Assembly (NCBI GenBank): GCA_018398815.1
Contig: JAFLJL010014046.1
Span: forward strand, 2,501-27,500
Direction of reading: 5' to 3'
Source of the DNA: Conus ventricosus
Taxonomy: Eukaryota > Mollusca > Gastropoda > Neogastropoda > Conidae
Length of the DNA: 25,000 nt
Below, piece after piece: positions 1 to 9,898 of this stretch. A model generated the notes under the pieces. It was given only the letters and a program-made list of their open reading frames with translations. It did no database searches and was not told the origin of the DNA. Position 1 is the stretch's first letter, and every line of letters starts with the position of its first letter. The position numbers and the translations under genes are program-made.

Positions 1-21
1 AAAGAAGGATAGAAACATAAG

Positions 22-26
<5 letters not shown>

Positions 27-101
<75 letters not shown>
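27..101. repeat. (AG)n microsatellite
   Basis: Uninterrupted dinucleotide AG run of about 37 copies, seen directly. The flanking bases are also purine-rich, so the tract probably grew from a purine-rich seed. No gene is associated with it. Confidence 0.97.
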
Positions 102-109
<8 letters not shown>

Positions 110-282
110 AGCAGAAGGAAGAAAGGAAAATGAAAGAAGAAGAAATGAAGGAAACCAACCAAAGTGTGTCGCACGGTGTCTACACAGAATCCGTCCCCAC
201 CCCGTCAGTCCGTGTGTCAGCCTCACACCACTCTTTGCCGGCCTCCAACTCGCCGCCAGTGTCGCCGTGCTGATACTGGAAT

Positions 283-532
283 GTGCCCCGCCACCTCCTC
301 CTCCCCCACCACCCAACCCCCAACTCCCCTCCCCCCTCCCCCTCCCTCTCCGCCGCCCCTCTTTCTGCCACTGTCACTGACACAGGCCTAACTCAGGGCG
401 CCCCACTCTGTCACAGTCACTATAGCTTTGTTATTTCCTCCACACCCCCTACCCCACCCCCCTCCACCCATTCCCCCCCCCCCCCCACTCCTAAACTCCC
501 TACCTGCCCGTCCTCTTCTTCCATGCTCCTCT

Positions 533-565
<33 letters not shown>

Positions 566-590
566 TCCCTTCCTTTTGCTCTCTGTCACG
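283..590. repeat. Pyrimidine-rich low-complexity stretch (C and CT runs)
   Basis: Over most of this stretch the + strand is C and T with short CCA and CCT interruptions, including a C run near 472-486 and a (CTC)n run near 533-560. Proline/serine-rich open frames cross it in several phases, which is expected from base composition and is not evidence of a gene. The preceding bases 102-282 show no repeat or recognisable gene. Confidence 0.85.
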
Positions 591-666
591 CCCACGCTGC
601 TGTGTGACCCGGATGCGTTCGGTCACGCTCTGTCAAACGAGCGTGACGTCGTAGGTATTCAGCGGA

Positions 667-742
667 ATGGGGAGGTGAGGGGGGACGGGTGGGGGGGGGG
701 GGGGGGGGGGGGGTGTAGTGGTTGGTGGCGGTGGTGGTGGGG
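667..742 (+). repeat. G-rich tract with a 23-base G run
   Basis: The + strand is strongly G-rich, with 23 consecutive G at 691-713 followed by GGT/GGC triplets. It is preceded by the C-rich segment 283-590, so strand bias switches within about 100 bases. Such a run could fold as a G-quadruplex; that is inference. The true homopolymer length is uncertain because long G runs are error-prone. Confidence 0.9.
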
Positions 743-751
743 AAGGTTATG

Positions 752-1012
752 GCTCACCAGCTAACCAGCCAGCTGGCTGTATCGGCCTACCAACCAGACC
801 AATAGCCAGCCAACCGACCAAGGAGTCACTAAATCAATCAATCTATCTTTCTGTCCACAAAGCACAAATTCAACAGTGAATGACCAAGTAAATAAGTATC
901 AACTAACTAACAAGCTAGCTAGCCATCCCAGCTAACTAACCAACGGACTGACCTGACTGGCTGAACCAGCTTCCTAACCAACCGAGTGACACACCAGTGA
1001 CTAACTAACGGT
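752..1012. repeat. Degenerate tetranucleotide repeat (AACC/AACT/AGCC type)
   Basis: Short motifs such as CTAACTAAC, CCAACC and CCAGCCAG recur without strict phase. This looks like an old decayed tetranucleotide array. No open frame with protein-like composition is present. Confidence 0.65.
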
Positions 1013-1063
1013 GCATCCCTGCAGGGGGAATTCTGGTTACTGCCAGCAATGATAGGATAGGTT

Positions 1064-1329
1064 GGTGACAGCTCAGGAGGTGTCTGTGAGAGTAAAACTT
1101 TGATGACAGCTCAGGACTTGTCTGTGAGAGTGAAACTTTGGTGACAGCTCAGGAGTTGTCTGTAAGATTGAAACTTTGGTGACAGCTCAGGAGTTGTCTG
1201 TGAGAGTGAAACTTTGGTGACAGCTCAGGACTTGTCTGTGAGAGTGAAACTTTGGTGACAGCTCAGGAGTTGTCTGTAAGACTGAAACTTTGGTGACAGC
1301 TCAGGAGTTGTCTATGAGACTGAAACTTA
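1064..1329. repeat. 38-bp minisatellite, seven copies
   Basis: The word GACAGCTCAGGA or a close variant begins at 1067, 1105, 1143, 1181, 1219, 1257 and 1295, always 38 bases apart. Three unit types can be told apart by CTTG versus GTTG and by GTGAG versus GTAAG, and they follow one another in the same order twice, giving a 114-bp higher-order period. No coding potential is evident. Confidence 0.95.
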
Positions 1330-1446
1330 TCTCGAAAGATGTAATTAGCTTAGCATGTTTTCTTTTTTTTAAAATTTGAACAAAAACATTTTATAAGGCT
1401 CCGCCCAAAAACGTAGACAAACAATTCATAAGACAAAACACGACTC

Positions 1447-1472
1447 GTTTCGACCTCTTAGGTCTTCTTAAG
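1447..1472 (-). other. Possible decayed hammerhead-like / Penelope-type motif
   Basis: On the minus strand there is a 5-bp stem with a 3-base loop (GACCT-ctt-AGGTC on the + strand, 1452-1464), followed directly by CGAAAC and preceded by CTTAAGA. The hammerhead ribozyme core is CUGAUGA, stem II, GAAAC, and Penelope-like retroelements are known to carry such motifs. Two of the seven CUGAUGA positions differ, and I see no convincing stem III with a permitted cleavage base. At best this is an inactive remnant. The surrounding bases 1331-1500 contain no other recognised feature. Confidence 0.3.
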
Positions 1473-1585
1473 GCAAGATACACAACACTCAGGACAACGA
1501 AATGAACGATCAATCACCTATCTTCATTAAAAAAAAACAAAACACATTCTTTACCGTTTTTGTTGGTTTTTTGTTTTTGTTTTTT

Positions 1586-1643
1586 GTTTGTCTGTCTGTC
1601 TATCTATCTACTTTCTCCTCTATCTCACTCACTCACTCACTCA

Positions 1644-1711
<68 letters not shown>

Positions 1712-1737
1712 CTCTCTCTCTCTCTCTCTCTCTCTCT
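1586..1737. repeat. Composite TCTG/TCTA, CTCA, CT and CA microsatellite
   Basis: In order: (TCTG)n and (TCTA)n near 1586-1610, (CTCA)n at about 1624-1646, (CT)n to 1689, (CA)n at 1689-1711 and (CT)n at 1711-1737. A T-rich run precedes it at about 1555-1585. The open frame across it is a low-complexity product and not a gene. Bases 1741-1869 hold nothing recognised. Confidence 0.95.
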
Positions 1738-1869
1738 AGTTAGCCAGCTAGATAGCTATCCCTAAATGTATAGTAACTAGCTATCACTTTTATCTTCTTT
1801 CCAGCAAAGAATTTATGATTTTCCGGAAACATTACACACAATTCTTACCTCTTTCCAGGAAACATCAGA

Positions 1870-2205
1870 TCTGCAAACCAGTCTTTGTAACTGACTGGCA
1901 AACCAGTCTTTGTATCTTTGTAACTGACTGGCAAACCAGTCTTTGTATCTTTGTAACTGACTGGAAAACTACTCTTTGTAACCGACTGGAAAACTACTAT
2001 TTGTAACTGACTGCAAAACTACTCTTTGCAACTGACTGGAAAAATGATTCTGTCCAACTGACTGGAAAAATGACTCTGTCCAACTGACTGGAAAAATGAC
2101 TCTGTCCAACTGACTGGAAAAATGATTCTGTCCAACTGACTGGAAAACCACCCTTTCCGACTGACTGGAACATCACTCTGTCCAACTGACTGGCAAACTG
2201 CTATT
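1870..2205. repeat. 26-bp minisatellite, about 12 units
   Basis: The word CTGACTGG or a one-base variant recurs at 1891, 1924, 1957, 1983, 2007, 2032, 2058, 2084, 2110, 2136, 2161 and 2186. Spacing is mostly 25-26 bases, with two 33-base units at the left end. Units carry variants of GGCAAACCA followed by CTTT or TCTG, a pattern shared with the 32-bp family to the right, so this is the left arm of one related superarray. Confidence 0.9.
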
Positions 2206-5200
2206 TCCGACAAACATCAGATTGACAAACTACTTTTCCATTGAACACCAGGTTAGCGAGCCATTCTTTCTGACAAACACTAGATTCGCAAACCACTCTT
2301 TCTGATAAACACCAGATTGACAAATTACTCTTTCTGACTAACAGCAGGTTGGCAAACCACTCTTTCTGACAAACACCAGGTTGGCAAACCACTCTTTCTG
2401 ATAAACACCAGATTGACAAATTACTCTTTCTGACTAACAGCAGATTGGCAAACTACTCTTTCTGACAAACACCAGGTTGGCAAGCCACTCTTTCTGACAA
2501 CCAGCAGGTTCGCAAACCACTCTTTCTGTCAAACACCAGGTTGGTGAACCACTCTTTCTGATATACACCAGGTTGGTAAACCACTCTTTCTGTCAAACAC
2601 CAGGTTGGTGAACCACCTTTTCTGACACTCACCAGGTTGGCAAACCACTATTTCTGACAAACACCAGGTTGGTAAACCACTCTTTCTGTCAAACACCAGG
2701 TTGGTGAACCACTCTTTCTGACACACACCAGGTTGGCAAACCACCTTTTCTGACACACACCAGTTTGCAAACCACTCTCTGACAAACACCGGGTTGGCAA
2801 ACCATTCCTTCTGTAAAACACCAGGTTGGCAAATCACTCTTTCTGACACACCAGGTTGGCAACCACACTTTCTTCGGACAAATGTTAGGTTGACAAACCA
2901 TTCTTTCTGTGAAAATCCCGGTTGGCAAGCCACACTTTTTGAGAAACAGCAGGTTGGCAAACCATCTTTTCTGACACACACCAGGTTGGCAAAGTACTCT
3001 CTTTGACAAACAGTAGGTTGGCACACCACTATTTCTGACACACACACCAGGTTGGCAAACCACCTTTTCTTGACAAACACCAGATTAGCAAACCATTCTT
3101 TCTGACAAACAGTAGGTTGGAAAACCACTCTTTCTGACAAACACCAGATTAGCAAACCACTCTTTCTGACACATACCAGGTTGGCAAACCACCTTTTCTG
3201 ACACACACCAGGTTGGCAAACCAGGTTGGAAAACCACTCTTTCTGACACACAACAGGTTGGCAAACTACTCTTTCTGATAAAGACCATGTTGGCAAACTA
3301 CTCTTTCTGACACAAACACCAGGTTGGCAAAACACCTTTCCTGACAAACACCAGGTTCGCAAACCACTCCTTCTGACAAACACCAGGTTGGCAAACCACT
3401 TTTTCTGACAAACACCAGGTTGGCAAACCACTCTTTCTGACAAACAGCAGGTTGGCAAACCACTCTTTCTGACAAACACCAGGTTGGCAAACCACTCTTC
3501 TGACAAAAACCAGGTTGGCAAACCACTCTTTCTGACAAACAGCAGGTTGGCAAACCACTCTTTCTGACAAACAGCAGGTTGGCAAACCACTCTTTCTGAC
3601 AAACAGCAGGTTGGCAAACCACTCTTTCTGACAAACAGCAGGTTGGAAAACCACTCCTTCTGACAAACAGCAGGTTGGCAAACCACTCTTTCTGACAAAC
3701 AGCAGGTTGGCAAACCACTCTTTCTGACAAACAGCAGGTTGGCAAACCACTCTTTCTGACAAACACCAGGTTGGCAAACCACTCTTTCTGACAAAAACCA
3801 GGTTGGCAAACCACTCTTTCTGACAAACAGCAGGTTGGCAAACCACTCCTTCTGACAAACACCAGGTTGGCAAACCACTCTTTCTGACAAACAGCAGGTT
3901 GGCAAACCACTCTTTCTGACAAACACCAGGTTGGCAAACCACTCTTTCTGACAAACAGCAGGTTGGCAAACCACTTTTTCTGACAAACAGCAGGTTGGCA
4001 AACCACTCTTTCTGACAAACACCAGGTTGGCAAACCACTCTTTCTGACAAACACCAAGTTGGCAAACCACTCTTTCTGACAAACAGCAGGTTGGCAAACC
4101 ACTCTTTCTGACAAACAGCAGGTTGGCAAACCACTCTTTCTGACAAACAGCAGGTTGGCAAACCACTCTTTCTGACAAACAGCAGGTTGGCAAACCACTC
4201 TTTCTGACAAACAGCAGGTTGGCAAACCACTCTTTCTGACAAACAGCAGGTTGGCAAACCACTCTTTCTGACAAACAGCAGGTTGGCAAACCACTCTTTC
4301 TGACAAACAGCAGGTTGGCAAACCACTCCTTCTGACAAACATCAGGTTGGCAAACCACTCTTTCTGACAGACAGCAGGTTGGCAAACCACTCTTTCTGAC
4401 AAACAGCAAGTTGGCAAACCACTTTTTCTGACAAACACCAGGTTGGCAAACCACTCTTTCTGACAAACAGCAGGTTGGCAAACCACTCTTTCTGACAAAC
4501 ACCAGGTTGGCAAACCACTCCTTCTGACAAACACCAGGTTGGCAAACCACTCTTTCTGACAAACACCAGGTTGGCAAACCACTCTTTCTGACAAACACCA
4601 GGTTGGCAAACCACTCTTTCTGACAAACAGCAGGTTGGCAAACCACTCCTTCTGACAAACACCAGGTTGGCAAACCACTCTTTCTGACAAACACCAGGTT
4701 GGCAAACCACTCTTTCTGACAAACAGCAGGTTGGCAAACCACTCCTTCTGACAAACACCAGGTTGGCAAACCACTCTTTCTGACAAACACCAGGTTGGCA
4801 AACCACTCTTTCTGACAAACACCAGTTGGCAAACCGCTCTTTCTGACAAACAGTAGGTTGGCAAACCACTCTTTCTGACAAACAGCAGGTTGACACACTC
4901 ACTTCTACAAACACAGTTGCAACCTCTTCGACAAACAGCAGGTTGGCAAACACTTCGACACACCAGTGCAAACACTTTTCTGACAAACACCAGGTTGGCA
5001 AACCACTCTTCTGACAAACAGCGGGTTGGCAAACCACTATTTCTGACAAACACCAGGTTCGCAAACCACTATTTCTGACAAACAGCAGGTTGGCAAACCA
5101 CTCCTTCTGACAAACAGCAGGTTGGCAAACCACTCTTTCTGACAAACAGCAGGTTGGCAAACCACTTTTTCTGACAAACAGCAGGTTGGCAAACCACTCT

Positions 5201-5535
5201 TTCTGACAAACAGCAGGTTGGCAAACCACTCTTTCTGACAAACAGCAGGTTGGCAAACCACTCTTTCTGACAAACACCAGGTTGGCAAACCACTCTTTCT
5301 GACAAACACCAGGTTGGCGAACCACTCTTTCTGACAAACAGCAGGTTGGCAAACCACTCTTTCTGACAAACAGCAGGTTGGCAAACCACTCTTTCTGACA
5401 AACAGCAGGTTGGCAAACCACTCTTTCTGACAAACAGCAGGTTGGCAAACCACTCTTTCTGACAAACAGCAGGTTGGCAAACCACTCTTTCTGACAAACA
5501 GCAGGTTGGCAAACCACTCTTTCTGACAAACACTA
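2206..5535. repeat. 32-bp minisatellite array, about 100 units
   Basis: The core GGTTGGCAAACCACTC recurs every 32 bases. Two main variants differ in the bases before AGG (AACAGC versus AACACC) and are interspersed without a fixed order. The left third (2206-3340) is divergent; 3340-4880 and 5080-5530 are nearly uniform, apart from a broken island at about 4885-5000. The unit contains no stop codon on the minus strand, and 32 is not a multiple of 3, so all three minus frames stay open for long stretches. The encoded cysteine-rich 32-residue repeat is a consequence of this and is not a supported gene. Each unit holds an imperfect dyad, GGTTggcaAACC. Confidence 0.97.
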
Positions 5536-5665
5536 AATAGGAAACCCACAACGCACTCTTCTGAGATATGTTGTTGTTTATCCGTCGAGACGCCGAAGAC
5601 CATCTGAGATATACTAAAGGGGAAAAAGATATTCTGAGATATGCTAAAGGGGAAAAAACACAAAC
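5536..5665. other. Junction between the 32-bp and 48-bp arrays
   Basis: This 130-base stretch is not in register with either array. It holds a local duplication, TGAGATATACTAAAGGGG and a near copy about 38 bases later, plus ATATG motifs. It may be a degenerate edge of the 48-bp family. Nothing coding is seen. Confidence 0.55.
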
Positions 5666-6590
5666 CACTCGTTTAGGAAAACACTAAATGTTTTTAATGG
5701 CAAAATCACAAAGCACTCTTTCTGGCAAACACTAAATGTTTTTAATGGGAAAACCTCAAAGCATTCTCTCTGGCAAACGCTAAATGTTTTTAATGGGAAA
5801 ACCACAAAGAACTCTTTCTGGCAAACACTAAATGTTTTTCAATGGGAAAACCAGAAAGAACTCTTTCTGGTAAACACTGAATGTATTTAATGGGAAAAAC
5901 CACAAAGCACTCTTTCTGGCAAACACTAAATGTTTTAATGGGAAAACCTCAAAGCATTCTCTCTGGCAAACGCTAAATGTTTTTAATGGGAAAACCACAA
6001 AGAACTCTTTCTGGCAAACACTAAATGTTTTTCAATGGGAAAACCAGAAAGAACTCTTTCTGGTAAACACTGAATGTATTTAATGGGAAAAACCACAAAG
6101 CACTCTTTCTGGCGAACACTAAATGTTTTTAATGGGAAAACCTCAAAGCATTCTCTCTGGCAAACGCTAAATGTTTTTAATGGGAAAACCACAAAGAACT
6201 CTTTCTGGCAAACACTAAATGTTTTTCAATGGGAAAACCAGAAAGAACTCTTTCTGGTAAACACTGAATGTATTTAATGGGAAAAACCACAAAGCACTCT
6301 TTCTGGCGAACACTAAATGTTTTTAATGGGAAAATCACAAAGAACTCTTTCTGGCGAACACTAAATGTTTTTAATGGGAAAACCACAAAGCACTCTTCTG
6401 GCGAACACTAAATGTTTTTAATGGAAAACACAAAGCACCTCTGGCGAACACTAAATGTTTTTAATGGGAAAACCACAAAGCACTCTTTTTGGCGAACACT
6501 AAATGTTTTTAATGGGAAAATCACAAAGCACTCTTTCTGGCGAACACTAAATGTTTTTAATGGGAAAACCATAAGGCACTCTTTTCGATG
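5666..6590. repeat. 48-bp minisatellite, about 19 units
   Basis: Units contain AACACTAAATG, TTTTTAATGGGAAAACC and CTCTTTCTGGC, and repeat every 48 bases (for example TAAATG at 5733 and 5781). A four-unit block recurs about every 193 bases (GCATTCTCTCTGG at about 5761, 5954 and 6148). The segment ACCAC...CTCTTTCTGRCAAACAC is shared with the neighbouring 32-bp family. Minus-strand open frames exist because 48 is a multiple of 3; they are not supported as genes. Confidence 0.95.
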
Positions 6591-6621
6591 AACTTTGAAT
6601 AGGAAACCTCAACCCCACCCA

Positions 6622-6626
6622 CCCCA

Positions 6627-6668
<42 letters not shown>

Positions 6669-6672
6669 CAAA

Positions 6673-6718
<46 letters not shown>

Positions 6719-6747
6719 ACGCACGCACGCACGCACCCACGCACGCA

Positions 6748-6809
<62 letters not shown>
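6622..6809. repeat. CA / CGCA compound microsatellite
   Basis: CA runs at about 6632-6666, 6677-6703 and 6768-6809 flank a GCGCGCGCACGCACG-type core at 6705-6768. The tract is alternating purine-pyrimidine almost throughout, which favours left-handed DNA under supercoiling (known property; its use here is inference). Confidence 0.97.
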
Positions 6810-6811
<2 letters not shown>

Positions 6812-6902
6812 CTCTCCATACTCCCATCTTCACGCCCCGTGGTTTCTGTCCTGAAAACTAAATTACCCCAAACAAACCCATGCTGCTATTACGCGGACAC
6901 GC

Positions 6903-6984
6903 ATGGTCACACACCGTGACAGCCTCAACCAAGCGTGGTGATATGGTCACACACCGTGACAGCCTCAACCAAACGTGGTGACAT
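6903..6984. repeat. Tandem duplication of a 40-bp segment
   Basis: ATGGTCACACACCGTGACAG occurs at 6903 and again at 6943 with matching downstream bases apart from a few changes. Each copy contains the inverted repeat GTCAC-acacc-GTGAC. The surrounding 6810-7069 is otherwise unique sequence with no recognisable gene. Confidence 0.9.
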
Positions 6985-7069
6985 AAGAATGCAAGAGAGC
7001 AGCTGCCGTGAGGGCGGCCACTTCATTATCGAACTTAATCAACCCAGCAGCTAGCTAACCGAATGACTC

Positions 7070-7920
7070 ACCTGATAGACTGACTGAGTGACAGGTACAT
7101 AGTATAGACTGAGTGATAGGTGAATAGTATAGACTGAGTGATAGGTGAATAGTATAGATGAGTGATAGTGAATAGTATAGACTGAGTGATAGGTGAATAA
7201 TATAGACTGAGTGATAGGTAAATAGTATAGAGTGAGTGATAGGTAAATAGTATAGACTGAGTGATAGGTAAATAGTATAGACTGAGCGACAGGTAAAATA
7301 GTATAGACCGAGTAACAGGTAAATAGTATAGACTGAGTGACAGGTAAATAGTATAGACTGAGTGATAGGTAGATAGTATTGACTGAGTGACTGGTAAATA
7401 GTAAAGACTGAGTGACAGGTAAATGGTATAGACTGAGTGATAGGTATATAGTATAGACTGAGTGATAGGTAAATAGTATAGACTGAGTGAGAGGTAAATA
7501 GTATAGACTGAGTGATAGGTAAATAGTATAGACTGAGTGATAGGTAGATAGTATAGACTGAGTGATAGGTAAATGGCATAGACTGAGTGATAGGTAAATA
7601 GTATAGACTGAGTGATAGGTAAATAGTATAGACTGAGTGACAGGTAAATAGTATAGACTGAGTGATAGGTAAATAGTATAGACTGAGTGACAGGTGAATA
7701 GTATAGACTGAGTGATAGGTGAATAGTATAGACTGAGTGATAGGTAAATAGTATAGACTGAGTGATAGGTGAATAGTATAGACTGAGTGATAGGTAAATA
7801 GTATAGACTGAGTGATAGGTAAATAGTATAGACTGAGTGATAGGTAAATAGTATAGACTGAGTGATAGGTAAATAGTATAGACTGAGTGACAGGTAAATA
7901 GTATAGACTGAGTGATATGT
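7070..7920. repeat. 25-bp minisatellite, about 34 units
   Basis: GACTGAGTGATAGGT recurs every 25 bases (for example 7456 and 7481), with variants at the GAT/GAC and TAAAT/TGAAT positions. The minus strand of the unit contains no stop codon, so two minus frames stay open across the array and specify a 25-residue Tyr/Leu/Ser/Ile-rich repeat; this is a composition effect. A few units near 7150 have lost single bases. Confidence 0.96.
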
Positions 7921-8071
7921 AAACAGTCACATCGCTGATAATTAAACAAGAATACACATTAACATACGACCACCTTATCAATTATTAAATAAACATTAAA
8001 AACAGAAGAAAAAAAATCTCATGATCAGGAATCCTATGTGTGGTTAACCGAGCAACCACATATTCAGTCGC

Positions 8072-8190
8072 TGATTGTGTAGATGGATTAATAAACATCC
8101 ACATGGTCAACTATTAGTCTAGTAGATAGTAGCTGAATGTGCAGATGGATCAATAAACATCTACATGGCCATCTATTGGATTAGTAGGAA
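8072..8190. repeat. 62-bp tandem duplication, diverged
   Basis: AGATGGATTAATAAACATCC at 8081 is repeated as AGATGGATCAATAAACATCT at 8143, with similar flanks ending TTAGTAG. Two diverged copies are seen. The sequence on either side (7921-8071) is AT-rich and unremarkable. Confidence 0.8.
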
Positions 8191-8193
8191 AAG

Positions 8194-8350
8194 AACAAAC
8201 AAACAAACAAACAAACAAAAAACCCACCTACATTTTTCATGATTGAATGAGTAAATAGATAAATATTTACATTTTAGTTGACTAAGTTAGCGGGAAAATA
8301 AATAAATAAATAAATAGATAAATAAATAAATAATAAATAAATAAATATAC
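8194..8350. repeat. (AAAC)n and (AAAT)n microsatellites
   Basis: (AAAC)n runs at about 8194-8220 and (AAAT)n at about 8295-8347, with AT-rich sequence between and after. The remaining bases to 8470 hold no recognisable feature. Confidence 0.9.
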
Positions 8351-8473
8351 AATAAACAAACGAATGCATTAGTTAATAAGTAAATAACTAGGTTGACAAA
8401 AATGAATGCTGAACCACTCAATAACTATGTGACATGATCAGCCGGATAGTCAGCATACTAAGCAAATTCTTAA

Positions 8474-8494
8474 AGTAGTAGTAATAGTAGTAGT
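8474..8494. repeat. Short (GTA)n microsatellite
   Basis: Imperfect GTA repeats abut the left end of the polypurine tract. The transition from GTA to GGA units suggests the long tract arose by change and expansion of the same trinucleotide. Confidence 0.85.
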
Positions 8495-9898
8495 AGGAGG
8501 AGGAGGAGGAGGAGAGGGGAGGATCAGGAGGAGGAGGAGGAGAGTGGAGGAGGAGGAGGAGGTGGAGGAGGAGAGGGGAGGAGGAGAGGGGAGGAGGAGG
8601 AGAGGGGAGGAGGAGCAGGAGAGGAGAGGGGAGGAGGAGAGGGGAGGGGGAGAGGGGAGGAGGAGAGGGGAGGAGGAGGAGGAGGAGGAGAGGGGAGGAG
8701 GAGAGACGGGAGGAGGAGGAGGAGGAAAGGGGAGGAGGAGGAGAGAGAGGAGGAGGAGAGGGAGGAGGAGATGGGAGCAGGAGGAGGAGGAGGAGAAGAG
8801 AGGGGAGGAGGAGAGGGAGGAGGAGGAGGAGGAGAAGGAGGAGGAGGAGAGGGAGAGGAGGAGGAGGAGAGAAGGAGGAGAGGAGAGAAGGGAAGGAGGA
8901 AGAGAAGGGGGAGGAGGAGGAGAGAGGGAGGAGAGGGAGGAGGAGGAGGAGAAGGAGAGGGGAGAAGGAGGAGGAGAAGGAGAGGGAGGAGGAGGAGGAG
9001 GAGGAGAGGGGAGAAGGAGGAGGAGATGGAGGGGAGGAGGAGAGGGGAGAAGGAGGAGAAGAGGGAGGAGGAGGAGAGGGGAGAAGAGGAGGAGAGGGAG
9101 GAGGAGGAGAGGGGAGAAGGAGGAGAAGAGGGAGGAGGAGGAGGAGGAGGAGGAGGAGGAGGAGGAGGAGAGGGGAGAAGGAGGAGGGAGGGAGGGAGGA
9201 GGAGGAGTGGAGGAGGAGGAGGGGAGAAGGAGGAGGAGAGGGAGGAGGGGAGAGGGGAGAAGGAGGAGAAGAGGAAGGAGGAGGAGGAGGAGGAGGAGAG
9301 AGGGAAGGGGAGGAGGAGAAGGAGGAGGAGGAGAGAGAGGAGGAGGAGGAGTAGGAGGAGGAGGGGAGAGGGAGGGGGAGGAGGAGGAGGAGAGGGGAGA
9401 AGGAGATGGGAGGAGGAGGAGGAGGAAGAGGAGAAGGAGAGGGGAGGAGGGAGGAGGAGGAGAAGGAGGAGGAGAGAGGAGAGGAGGGAGAGGAGGAGGA
9501 GGAGGAGGAGGAGGAGGTGGAGGAGGAGGAGGAGGAGAAGGGGGGAGGAGGAGGATGGAGGGAGGGGAGGAGAGGAGGAGGAGGAGGAGGAGGAGGAGGG
9601 GAGGGGGAGAGGAAGAGGAGGAGGAGAGGAGGGGAGGAGGGGAGGAGGAGGAGGAGGAGGAGGAGAGGGGAGGGGGAGGAGGGAGGAGGGGGAGGGGAGG
9701 AGAGGGGGGAGGGAGGAGGGAGAGGTGAGGGGAGGAGGGGAGGGAGGAGGAGGAGAGGAGGGGGGAGGAGGAGGAGGAGGAGGGAGGAGGAGAGGGGAGG
9801 GAGGAGAGGGGGGGAGGGGAGGTGGAGGGAGGAGGAGGGAGGGGAGGAGGGGGAGGAGGAGGAGGGGCGGAGGGGAGGAGGAGAGGAGAGAGGGAGGA
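8495..9898. repeat. 1.4-kb polypurine tract, (GGA)n/(GAGGGGAGG)n
   Basis: The + strand is almost only A and G, built from GGA, GAGGGG and GAAGGA words, with scattered single pyrimidines (for example at about 8524, 8545, 8562 and 9868). Very long Glu/Arg/Gly frames on one strand and Pro/Ser/Leu frames on the other follow from composition and are not genes. Mirror-symmetric purine tracts can form triplex DNA (known), and the length here is notable. Confidence 0.97.

Noticed and set aside
2206..5535. CRISPR array
   Set aside because: Units repeat head to tail with no unique spacers, and no cas-like gene is near.
2529..5668. Long minus-strand open frames (up to 789 codons) as a cysteine-rich repeat protein
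   Set aside because: The frames are entirely 32-bp tandem repeat read in rotating phase; several minus frames are open at once, there is no unique domain, and unit changes ignore codon position.
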